From IMG/VR virus record IMGVR_UViG_3300032182_000111, positions 1 through 45,097 of that record: a DNA stretch of 45,097 nucleotides. One strand, given 5' to 3'. The position numbers and the translations under genes are program-made. Positions 39,909 to 45,097 of the stretch are shown piece after piece (the first letter of the stretch is position 1; the number at the start of each line of letters is the position of its first letter). Under the pieces are notes generated by a model. That model was not told the DNA's origin, made no database searches, and saw only the letters and a program-made list of their open reading frames with translations. This stretch comes from a virus.

Positions 39909-40105
39909 CAATAACCTAGCCAATTGAGCAAGGTTTGGGCGTGGTGTTGTGCCAGTTTGTGGGCTGGCTCACCGTGTGAGTCGTCGAGCACGTCATCGAG
40001 TGTGAAGCCGTGGTCATTGAGTAAGCGTTCTGCCAAGCGTTCCGACAGGCAGCCGGTTTGACAGTTCGCCGCGTCAAGTACTGACTCCTCGTAACTGTTG
40101 AACAT
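39908..40105 (-). CDS. First early hypothetical protein (65 aa)
   Basis: MFNSYEESVLDAANCQTGCL, ERLAERLLNDHGFTLDDVLD and KLAQHHAQTLLNWLGY: a small acidic helical protein. It is the first clear gene behind the early promoter (about 330 nt downstream). First-expressed position suggests host takeover. No homology is recognised. Confidence 0.6.
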   Translation of the reverse strand: MFNSYEESVLDAANCQTGCLSERLAERLLNDHGFTLDDVLDDSHGEPAHKLAQHHAQTLLNWLGY

Positions 40106-40452
40106 GGTGCAGATGGTGATTGGAACCGGGGTGCGTCCCTGTTCAGCTGCGCCCTTGGCGCTTTACTAAGGGACTAGGGATGGCGTCAGATCGTAGGCAG
40201 CCAGCGGGCTGTCGTCTGACGTGATCACACTATGGCACCGACGGCAGCCGATCACAAGGCGTCCACTCGAAAAACTGGCACACTCACCCCGAGATCCCTT
40301 GCAGCGCAACGGCCGACAGATCGCACATGACAGACGGCACACCGTCCACCAAGCGGCATCGCATCGGGCACAGGGAGGATCGGGCGCGGGTGCGCGTTAC
40401 ATGCAGAGGGGGCCACGGGGGTGCGGCGCACGCAACGCGTATAATATAGACC
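40106..40452 (-). other. GC-rich, hairpin-rich leader downstream of the early promoter
   Basis: About 340 nt with visibly higher GC than the rest of the window and no clear ATG gene. Inverted repeats include GTCAGA...TCTGAC enclosing CAGCC-AGCG-GGCTG (40185-40220), GCGCC-CTT-GGCGC near 40149-40161, and several G/C-run blocks. It could be a structured mRNA leader, a non-coding RNA, a packaging/terminal-repeat region, or hold the Cys-rich frame listed separately. Confidence 0.55.
40166..40342 (-). CDS. Possible small Cys-rich (zinc-ribbon-like) protein in the GC-rich leader
   Basis: An open frame extends from 40396 to the TAG at 40166 and has no ATG. A GTG at 40342 would give 58 aa: VCRLSCAICRPLRCKGSRGE then CASFSSGRLVIGCRRCHSVI. 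Nine Cys residues occur in the whole open frame, with four CxxC pairs. It would be the first gene after the promoter. High GC alone raises the number of Cys codons in every frame, so this is uncertain. Confidence 0.3.
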   Translation of the reverse strand: MCRLSCAICRPLRCKGSRGECASFSSGRLVIGCRRCHSVITSDDSPLAAYDLTPSLVP

Positions 40453-40469
40453 TCAGAAATTTTTGTTAA
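40441..40469 (-). promoter_or_regulatory. Host-type sigma-70 early promoter
   Basis: Minus strand: -35 TTAACA (40469-40464), exactly 17 bp, -10 TATTAT (40446-40441), each 5 of 6 to consensus. It overlaps the 3' end of the zinc-ribbon gene and points into the early genes. This is where host RNA polymerase should start the infection programme. Confidence 0.8.
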
Positions 40470-40587
40470 TTTTTTGCCGGCTTGTAACGTAACAACTTTG
40501 ACAAGTTACCTCACGAATAGGATATGATGCATTTACTTTGACATCTTTACCACACACAAGACACGGAAGTATCTTGACATCAGGCAT
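40453..40587 (-). CDS. Tiny zinc-ribbon protein (44 aa)
   Basis: MPDVKILPCLVCGKDVKVNA then SYPIREVTCQSCYVTSRQKI: two CxxC knuckles (Cys9/Cys12 and Cys29/Cys32) with a 16-residue gap, a minimal zinc ribbon. Proteins opening MPDVKILPCLVCGKDV are typical small cyanophage proteins. The function is probably binding to nucleic acid or to host RNA polymerase, unproven. The early promoter's -35 lies within its last codons. Confidence 0.8.
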   Translation of the reverse strand: MPDVKILPCLVCGKDVKVNASYPIREVTCQSCYVTSRQKINKNF

Positions 40588-40598
40588 AGGAAAATCCA

Positions 40599-40919
40599 TT
40601 AGATTACCATTTTAATGTTGTCGTTAGGTTCTTCATGTACTTCAGGACCGAAGCCATGTTTTTCTATGTATTTGATATATTGTTCATCCTGTTTATCTGT
40701 ATCACTACCATATTTATTGACCATTTCGTAACACCAGTCACGCATTTCGTTTACCCATGGTGTAAACTTAGCTATACCAAACACACGTCCTACTTCTTTT
40801 GGAGTAAAACGGATACATGCACTATTTTTGTAGTACACCAGGAACCAGTTTGGACCTGTTCGTGTCCGATGGTATGTTACGTTGCAATCGTTCGTATTCT
40901 TTTCGTAGCTGTACTGCAT
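40599..40919 (-). CDS. Conserved cyanophage protein (106 aa)
   Basis: MQYSYEKNTNDCNVTYHRTR, GPNWFLVYYKNSACIRFTPK and EVGRVFGIAKFTPWVNEMRD, ending in an acidic tail. A compact alpha/beta protein that recurs downstream of the terminase in cyanophage genomes. A GAGAAG box precedes the ATG. The start lies inside the preceding gene (98-base overlap). Function unknown. Confidence 0.72.
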   Translation of the reverse strand: MQYSYEKNTNDCNVTYHRTRTGPNWFLVYYKNSACIRFTPKEVGRVFGIAKFTPWVNEMRDWCYEMVNKYGSDTDKQDEQYIKYIEKHGFGPEVHEEPNDNIKMVI

Positions 40920-41088
40920 TCTTCTCGTTACTATAGGGTGGGTTAGTTTGGAAGTCTTTGAGGTCTTGTATGTAGGGTGGGAACCATTGGTTTACCCGTA
41001 CGCATTGATTCCAATTGACGGGACTTAATATACATGATATCACTATTATCTCGATAAACTTAGATACGTGATACAGGCTAGTTAACAT
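40822..41088 (-). CDS. Small protein with N-terminal hydrophobic segment (88 aa)
   Basis: MLTSLYHVSKFIEIIVISCI then LSPVNWNQCVRVNQWFPPYI: a hydrophobic helix at about 10-22 that could be a membrane anchor or uncleaved signal. It is followed by a charged helical part (NAVQLRKEYERLQRNIPSDT). It recurs beside the 106-aa protein in cyanophages. It could act at the envelope. No function assigned. Confidence 0.65.
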   Translation of the reverse strand: MLTSLYHVSKFIEIIVISCILSPVNWNQCVRVNQWFPPYIQDLKDFQTNPPYSNEKNAVQLRKEYERLQRNIPSDTNRSKLVPGVLQK

Positions 41089-41112
41089 ACAAATAAATAC
41101 ATGTCTTTTTAG

Positions 41113-41131
41113 ATGTCCATTCAGCGGACAT
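41113..41131 (-). terminator. Second hairpin downstream of terminase
   Basis: Perfect 6-bp stem ATGTCC / GGACAT with a 7-nt loop, 7 nt behind the stronger hairpin at 41139-41160. A CTAAAAAG tail follows on the minus strand. Part of a tandem. Confidence 0.45.
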
Positions 41132-41138
41132 AAGTAAA

Positions 41139-41160
41139 GGGGAGAGGTTTATGTCTCCCC
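41139..41160 (-). terminator. Intrinsic terminator downstream of the terminase gene
   Basis: Minus strand: GGGGAGA, 8-nt loop, TCTCCCC, then TTTACTT. It ends the late transcript after the last late gene. Confidence 0.75.
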
Positions 41161-41188
41161 AAACACAGGAAGAGTCCACCCTTCTCCC

Positions 41189-41209
41189 CCTGTATAGGGG
41201 GGGACCCCC
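41189..41209. repeat. Copy B of the 21-nt G/C-run element (behind terminase)
   Basis: Identical to 36550-36570. It begins 2 nt past the terminase stop codon and is flanked by further C runs (CTCCCCC before, CTTTAAA after), so the palindrome around TGTATA is longer here (CCCCC/GGGGG). Confidence 0.85.
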
Positions 41210-41211
41210 CT

Positions 41212-42966
41212 TTAAACCCAGTTAGAGACTGATGTTTTACCTCTTGCTTGTCGTTGTTGTTCTGCGGTCATACCAAACACGATATGATTAGCAGATTGTT
41301 GGGGGTCTTCTAGGAACGATTCTAGCATTTGGTTCCATTCTTCACGTTTACGTGCTTTAATTTCTTCTTGTGCAGAGATACCAAAAGCATCTGTAAAGTA
41401 TTTGACACCTTGTGCTAGACAGTCTATTCTATCATCGTGTCGTACAGCGCCTTTTTCACGGCACATACGGCTCATTTGGTAGAAGAGCATGTAGAGAAGA
41501 CGCCGTTCAGGTGCCTCATCGGGGTTAGATTTGTAATCCCAGTCAATGACAGAACGATCAACAACCAACCGATGTTGGTTAAGAACAGGCTCCAAAGCAT
41601 CGATGATACGATCTTCTTTTCGTACGTTTGCACGGGTTTCCTCAATACCAATATTCATTGTAAGGTTTTGGATGTGCTTTTTGAAAAGCTCACCCACGAT
41701 TCCATCACCAAAATTACTTTCTATAAGGAGTGTAGAAGCTTTGTATTTTTTACAACCTTTTAGAATGTCCAGTAACGTGTTGTCTGAGTATCCATCCTTG
41801 TAAGCTCGCATTTCATGCAAGTACAGAAAACCATTTCGTTGGGAGATATAAGCTGCAGTTGTCTCATCCGAGCCTCGACCCGATGGGTCAACTGAGCAGA
41901 TTGTTTCGGCGTAAGGAAGCCACTCTCCTTGGAGCTGCATTGGACTGTAGAAATAATCTCCAGGTAGTCCGACAGTTGGAGCATCTTTGATGACGTTTTG
42001 GGGGTCTGAGCACCAGACGATCGACTCAGGACACTTATCAGGGTTAACGGAAGTAACGATAAGGTCAGCCATTTTAAGCGGGAACTTTTCTGCATCACTT
42101 AAACTCGTATCTAACATGAACTGTAACTGAAAGTTCGACCTGCCCATGGCAGCTTCCCGTTCAATTAAGTCTTCGTGGTCAAATCTATCGTCTGTTACAC
42201 CCCAGGGTTCTGCTCCTGTATCAATGTCTTCTTGGAGTTGGGGAGCGAGAAGTCCTTCATAATTACTGGTTTTACGGGGATAACGTGCTGGCCACACGAA
42301 AGGGCGATAATTCCGTTCTGCAAGTTTCCTGTAGACGGTAAAGACGGTCTGAGGAGTACCAAGGAACATAATTCTGCTATCATCTTTCGGAGTTAGGATA
42401 GATTCGGCTTCTGTACAAAGTTGTAATAGTTTTTCACGCATCAATTCTGTCATCGAGTTGCCAGGCACTTCGATGTCATCTAGAATCATAAGGTCTGCGC
42501 GGCTGCCAGTCAATTGGCCAGTAATCCCTACGGATTTGACGGATGGGGCTTGGTGGGGAGAGCAGTTTACGTCGAAAGAGATCCGACTCCATCTGGCGTC
42601 GTCGCTCTTCGGCCTCAAATGAGTCAACCATGGGGTTTCAATGATAAGCTTCTGTAGGAAGATAGACATATTATCTGCTCTCTCTTTAGAGGCAGAGATA
42701 ATCATTATCTTTTTTTCTGCATCATTAAACAAAGTCCAAAGCACAAAAGCGCCAGTAATCCAAGATTTACCGACGCCACGGAAGGCTTGTATTTGTAGAC
42801 GCTTAGGTCCACTTTGTAAATAGTCTGCGATTGCGTATTGTGCGCGTGTGGGTGAAGGAAGGTCTAGCTGCCCCCACAGAGCCTGTAGGAACAGCTTGAA
42901 GTCCGCTTGCATAGCAACGGCGACCGATACCTCCTTGGACGCGCTAGAGCGGCGTTTACGGGGCAT
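41212..42966 (-). CDS. terL: Terminase large subunit, T7 gp19-like (584 aa)
   Basis: ATPase domain: Walker A FRGVGKS (62-68), Walker B LMILDDIE (159-166), coupling motif FLGTPQT (about 200). Nuclease domain: Asp359 in ICSVDPSGRGSDE, SNFGDG (about 416-421) and VRHDDRIDCLAQG (Asp510, Asp511, Asp514). The FRGVGKS form is the podovirus (T7/T3) type. It docks on the portal and cuts and packages concatemeric DNA. The next gene in line is separated by hairpins. Confidence 0.96.
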   Translation of the reverse strand: MPRKRRSSASKEVSVAVAMQADFKLFLQALWGQLDLPSPTRAQYAIADYLQSGPKRLQIQAFRGVGKSWITGAFVLWTLFNDAEKKIMIISASKERADNMSIFLQKLIIETPWLTHLRPKSDDARWSRISFDVNCSPHQAPSVKSVGITGQLTGSRADLMILDDIEVPGNSMTELMREKLLQLCTEAESILTPKDDSRIMFLGTPQTVFTVYRKLAERNYRPFVWPARYPRKTSNYEGLLAPQLQEDIDTGAEPWGVTDDRFDHEDLIEREAAMGRSNFQLQFMLDTSLSDAEKFPLKMADLIVTSVNPDKCPESIVWCSDPQNVIKDAPTVGLPGDYFYSPMQLQGEWLPYAETICSVDPSGRGSDETTAAYISQRNGFLYLHEMRAYKDGYSDNTLLDILKGCKKYKASTLLIESNFGDGIVGELFKKHIQNLTMNIGIEETRANVRKEDRIIDALEPVLNQHRLVVDRSVIDWDYKSNPDEAPERRLLYMLFYQMSRMCREKGAVRHDDRIDCLAQGVKYFTDAFGISAQEEIKARKREEWNQMLESFLEDPQQSANHIVFGMTAEQQRQARGKTSVSNWV

Positions 42967-42977
42967 ATAGAGGGGTT

Positions 42978-43502
42978 TTAGCGACCACGACGAGCGCGAA
43001 GACGCATTGCACGGCGTTGTGCTACGGTCATCGGCTTAGATGCGGGTTTAGATGTACGGTTTGCAGCTTTTGCAGCGGCAGCACCAGTGCGGCCAGTGCC
43101 AGGCTTAGGCTTGCGGTTAGGTGCAGGAGTAGATACAGTGGGAGTACCACCACGACCGCCGGTATAACGCATACCACCTGCATCAGTTTTGTTACGATTG
43201 CTAACAGTAACTTGAGTTTGTTGACGTGCAGGTGCTGGTTTAGCAGGTGCAGGCTTAGGAGCAGGTTTAGATGCTGCAGGCTTAGGAGCAGGCTTTGGTG
43301 TAGGTTTAACTGCCGGAGGTGCTTTCAACACAGGGCGAACTTTAGGAGTGTCCATCAAGCTTTTACCACCAAAAGCAGTTTTGGTTGCTTGCTTTTGAGT
43401 TACAGGTTTTTTAACTGCAGGCTTTGCTGCTGCTTTCTTTTTACGTTGCTGATTACGCTTCAGCATTTCATCTCGGCCAGTTGCGCGACGTTTAAAAGAC
43501 AT
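42978..43502 (-). CDS. Disordered cationic Pro/Ala/Lys-rich protein (174 aa)
   Basis: It opens MSFKRRATGRDEMLKRNQQR and is then built from Lys-Pro-Ala repeats (KPAPKPAASKPAPKPAPAKP) with a basic C-terminal helix (VAQRRAMRLRARRGR). It has no fold, very high positive charge and resembles a histone H1-like tail. It lies between the HNH and terminase genes, so it may bind DNA during packaging or be a virion protein. Function unknown. Confidence 0.75.
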   Translation of the reverse strand: MSFKRRATGRDEMLKRNQQRKKKAAAKPAVKKPVTQKQATKTAFGGKSLMDTPKVRPVLKAPPAVKPTPKPAPKPAASKPAPKPAPAKPAPARQQTQVTVSNRNKTDAGGMRYTGGRGGTPTVSTPAPNRKPKPGTGRTGAAAAKAANRTSKPASKPMTVAQRRAMRLRARRGR

Positions 43503-43504
43503 AA

Positions 43505-43834
43505 TTAGTTAATGTGTGATTGAATAATGTGTTCGCGAAGTCTATTGACTCCAAATTCTGTTCTCATCCAGCCCTGCCACTCTTCACTACCTTTTCTCTG
43601 GTTACAACAGGTACAAGCTGGTACGATGTTGCTTGTAATCGTTTCCCCGCCAAGACTGCGAGGACGAACGTGATCAAGAGTAAGTTCATGTAATTCATAA
43701 GATTTTCCACAATAAACGCATGTGCAGTCGAAGGTTTCCTTAATGGCTTTACGCCAAAGACGGGTTGCTTCCGAACTTGTCATGGTAATTAAATTATGAA
43801 GGTAGTGATTTGGAGTAGGCAGGAGAGGAGTCAT
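43505..43834 (-). CDS. HNH endonuclease (109 aa)
   Basis: A complete HNH site with zinc: CVYCGK (first Cys pair), LTLDHVRPRSLGGETITSNI (catalytic His and Asn) and VPACTCCNQRKGSEEW (second Cys pair). The start is the ATG at 43834, in an ATGA overlap with the upstream gene. HNH proteins beside terminase often help make the packaging cut. Others are free-standing homing-type nucleases. Here the tight coupling to the packaging genes favours the former. Confidence 0.9.
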   Translation of the reverse strand: MTPLLPTPNHYLHNLITMTSSEATRLWRKAIKETFDCTCVYCGKSYELHELTLDHVRPRSLGGETITSNIVPACTCCNQRKGSEEWQGWMRTEFGVNRLREHIIQSHIN

Positions 43835-44076
43835 GCGCGGTCGCGTCCCCCGCGTGCGCGATTAATTTTAAGGCTTTCTTTAACAAATTTGCCATTCTTT
43901 TTGCTCATGTCTGGACCACCTTTGCCCATAATACCGGCTGCGCGGCGGGCTCTAGAGTGTTCACGTTTGTATGCATTAGAATGTGCATATTTACCGCCAG
44001 GAGAGTTATCACGAATGTGCTTAGCACGTGACTTCGCGTTACTGGCATAGTGTTGTGCAGTCTTACCTTTTGCCAT
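43831..44076 (-). CDS. Small basic conserved phage protein (81 aa)
   Basis: MAKGKTAQHYASNAKSRAKH, then HSNAYKREHSRARRAAGIMG and NGKFVKESLKINRARGGRDR. It is Arg/Lys-rich, with a recurring C-terminal NRARGG motif found in small phage proteins near packaging genes. It lacks the Cys/His of a real HNH. Overlaps the HNH gene by 4 bases. Function unknown. Confidence 0.7.
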   Translation of the reverse strand: MAKGKTAQHYASNAKSRAKHIRDNSPGGKYAHSNAYKREHSRARRAAGIMGKGGPDMSKKNGKFVKESLKINRARGGRDRA

Positions 44077-44308
44077 AGAGTCTACTTTTTACGAGTTCAG
44101 GATCAACTTGTGGCATGACACTAGCAAGTTTGTCTAGTGGGTTACCATCGTAGGCAATACCACTGATGTCGTTTGCTTTGAGCCAGTCACACGCTGCTTT
44201 TAGGTCTTGTGTAGACGCTTCACCCGTTTTAATACGAGCGAGAAACTCTTTGGTTACAAGATTGTGCAGTTCGTTAAATTGATCTTCTGTTGCTTTTTTA
44301 TGCGCCAT
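44063..44308 (-). CDS. terS: Terminase small subunit-like protein (81 aa)
   Basis: ATEDQFNELHNLVTKEFLAR, TGEASTQDLKAACDWLKAND and PLDKLASVMPQVDPELVKSR. The pattern of helix, GExxTxDLKAAxxWLKxNxI, short linker, C-terminal helix is that of podovirus small terminases (T7 gp18 type). The gene order small terminase-...-large terminase is also right. It should recognise the packaging region and recruit the large subunit. Confidence 0.75.
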   Translation of the reverse strand: MAHKKATEDQFNELHNLVTKEFLARIKTGEASTQDLKAACDWLKANDISGIAYDGNPLDKLASVMPQVDPELVKSRLYGKR

Positions 44309-44555
44309 GTCGTAATACGATTTGATCTAGTTTATTTTCGATGCGTACCATATGATCTTCCATACGTTTCGTCATAACAGACAAATCGGCTTTAGACACA
44401 TAATCTTGGGCAACGCCAAGTTCTATTGCATCTATACGCCGGTCGAGACCACTAATACGATCGTGTACGTTGTTTATTCGTTGATGTAGGCGGTTATTGA
44501 GAGCTGCTCCGCCGGCTATCCCGGCTATCGCTACGCTCACTAGTGCTTCCAGCAT
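44298..44555 (-). CDS. Membrane-anchored coiled-coil protein (85 aa)
   Basis: Residues 1-18 are one membrane helix (MLEALVSVAIAGIAGGAALN). The remaining 65 residues form a coiled coil (RINNVHDRISGLDRRIDAIE, MTKRMEDHMVRIENKLDQIV). This topology is that of an i-spanin (Rz-like) or a small holin-like protein. It overlaps the exported-protein gene by 62 bases and lies where T7 has its lysis genes (gp17.5-18.7). A lysis role is inference. Confidence 0.65.
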   Translation of the reverse strand: MLEALVSVAIAGIAGGAALNNRLHQRINNVHDRISGLDRRIDAIELGVAQDYVSKADLSVMTKRMEDHMVRIENKLDQIVLRHGA

Positions 44556-45097
44556 TATTTATAGATACAATAGGTACAATGTCGTTACACAAGTGTTCGA
44601 CACGCGAGCCAGGTCTAAATGTAAAACCTTTTCTCATTAGGTCTGCACATTTCTCTGCTCTGATAAGCTCGTAGTTGAGCCGCATCTTTTGTTCGTGTCG
44701 TTTAGCTATTGCCTTGCACTGTTCGATCATCCCACTATCAAGCGGAATCATAAAATTAACCTGTGCACCCCAGTTGGCGTTTTTTACATAGCCATCAGGG
44801 TCTACAGGTCGTGTTTCATTGCCCATCATAAACGGGCTAAGTGTCATTGTCGGACCATTACAGGAATTGCTCCCTGCGAAGTATTGACGAGACGGCGCTC
44901 CATTGTTTTGGAATTGCACCGCTTGATTTGTGACGTTACCAGTAGCAGCGGCAACAGGATTAGAGGTATTCTGTACGCGAGGCTCTTCAGCATAAGCCGG
45001 TCCTATTGCGAGAAGATAGACAAGGACGTGGTAGTAGAAGTGATGTCGATGTCTTCGGTAATTGTGATGTCTTCGATTACCCCTGCCGCACGGGTCG
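44494..45097 (-). CDS. Exported conserved cyanophage protein, open at the window edge
   Basis: The frame is open to 45097. Its useful part reads HFYYHVLVYLLAIGPAYA (signal peptide, cleavage before EEPRVQNTSN), then NQAVQFQNNGAPSRQYFAGS and NSCNGPTMTLSPFMMGNETR, and ends with a Ser/Arg-rich tail. The conserved mature part (NTSNPVAAATGNVTNQAVQF) is well known among cyanophages, with a signal peptide in front. No ATG, GTG or TTG precedes the signal peptide in this frame, while a GTG at 44919 would start after it. Possibly periplasmic, lysis-related. Confidence 0.7.
   Translation of the reverse strand, partial: DPCGRGNRRHHNYRRHRHHFYYHVLVYLLAIGPAYAEEPRVQNTSNPVAAATGNVTNQAVQFQNNGAPSRQYFAGSNSCNGPTMTLSPFMMGNETRPVDPDGYVKNANWGAQVNFMIPLDSGMIEQCKAIAKRHEQKMRLNYELIRAEKCADLMRKGFTFRPGSRVEHLCNDIVPIVSINNAGSTSERSDSRDSRRSSSQ
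45003..45097 (-). CDS. Presumed 3' part of the Pro-rich gene (continues from base 1)
   Basis: If base 1 joins base 45097, the frame from 331 continues here: ATRAAGVIEDITITEDIDIT then STTTSLSIFSQ and TAG at 45003. The in-frame fit, with stop near the next gene's signal peptide, is the reason for treating the window as circular. Confidence 0.55.
   Translation of the reverse strand, partial: TRAAGVIEDITITEDIDITSTTTSLSIFSQ

Noticed and set aside
40221-40469. 82-codon plus-strand frame in the GC-rich region
   Set aside because: Arg/His/Gln composition typical of GC-rich antisense. It runs against the early promoter and has no recognisable motif.
40930-40938. ACTATAGGG, like the core of the T7 promoter
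   Set aside because: It is on the plus strand, within coding sequence and opposite to all genes. Other TATAGGG matches occur at about the frequency expected by chance.
1-45097. CRISPR array, tRNA genes, insertion sequences, integrase
   Set aside because: I looked for regular repeats, cloverleaf-like folds, and transposase or integrase motifs, and found none that hold up.

Overview
The window looks like the essentially complete genome of a T7-like cyanophage (marine cyanopodovirus, most likely a Synechococcus phage). The reasons are a single-subunit T7-type RNA polymerase, a T7 replication set (ssDNA-binding protein, endonuclease I, primase-helicase, family A DNA polymerase, 5'-3' exonuclease), a T7-ordered virion block, and the cyanophage hallmarks psbA and hli. 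Every convincing gene is on the minus strand, so the genome is read from high to low coordinates. The packing is very tight, with many ATGA or TAATG stop/start overlaps. A reading frame leaves the left edge of the window and continues in frame at the right edge, and gene order across the join makes sense. The sequence is therefore probably a circularised assembly opened inside one gene.

Layout in transcription order. (1) 41.2-40.45 kb: tandem hairpins behind the terminase, two small genes and a tiny zinc ribbon. (2) A near-consensus host-type sigma-70 promoter at 40441-40469, then about 330 nt of GC-rich, hairpin-rich sequence. (3) 40.1-37.4 kb: about eleven small early genes, including a Cys-rich DUF7227-like protein, a one-helix membrane protein and a SHOCT-like protein with an intrinsic terminator inside its reading frame. 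(4) 37.4-29.0 kb: RNA polymerase, ssDNA-binding protein, endonuclease I, primase-helicase, a DNA polymerase split into exonuclease and polymerase genes, FEN-type exonuclease, DUF3310 and a MazG-like protein. (5) 29.0-26.8 kb: compact ribonucleotide reductase alpha and beta subunits. (6) 26.8-24.1 kb: portal and scaffold. (7) 24.1-21.2 kb: hli, five tiny basic proteins, psbA, a small outer-membrane beta-barrel and three tiny genes. (8) 21.0-15.5 kb: major capsid protein, intrinsic terminator (in the place of T7 T-phi), two tail-tube proteins and a gp14-like core protein. (9) 15.5-8.5 kb: two giant internal virion proteins, one with a glucosaminidase-like domain and a circularly permuted M23 peptidase domain. 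(10) 8.5-0.3 kb: tail fibre and a stack of adhesin-like proteins, one with a cupredoxin-like domain. (11) Across the join to 41.2 kb: possible lysis genes, small terminase, HNH endonuclease, a disordered basic protein and large terminase.

How it works together (inference): host RNA polymerase starts at the early promoter and makes the early proteins and the phage RNA polymerase. The replication and nucleotide genes (RNR, MazG) supply and copy DNA. D1 and Hli sustain photosystem II during infection. Late genes build and package a T7-like particle. No integrase, tRNA, CRISPR array, insertion sequence or canonical endolysin/holin pair was seen.
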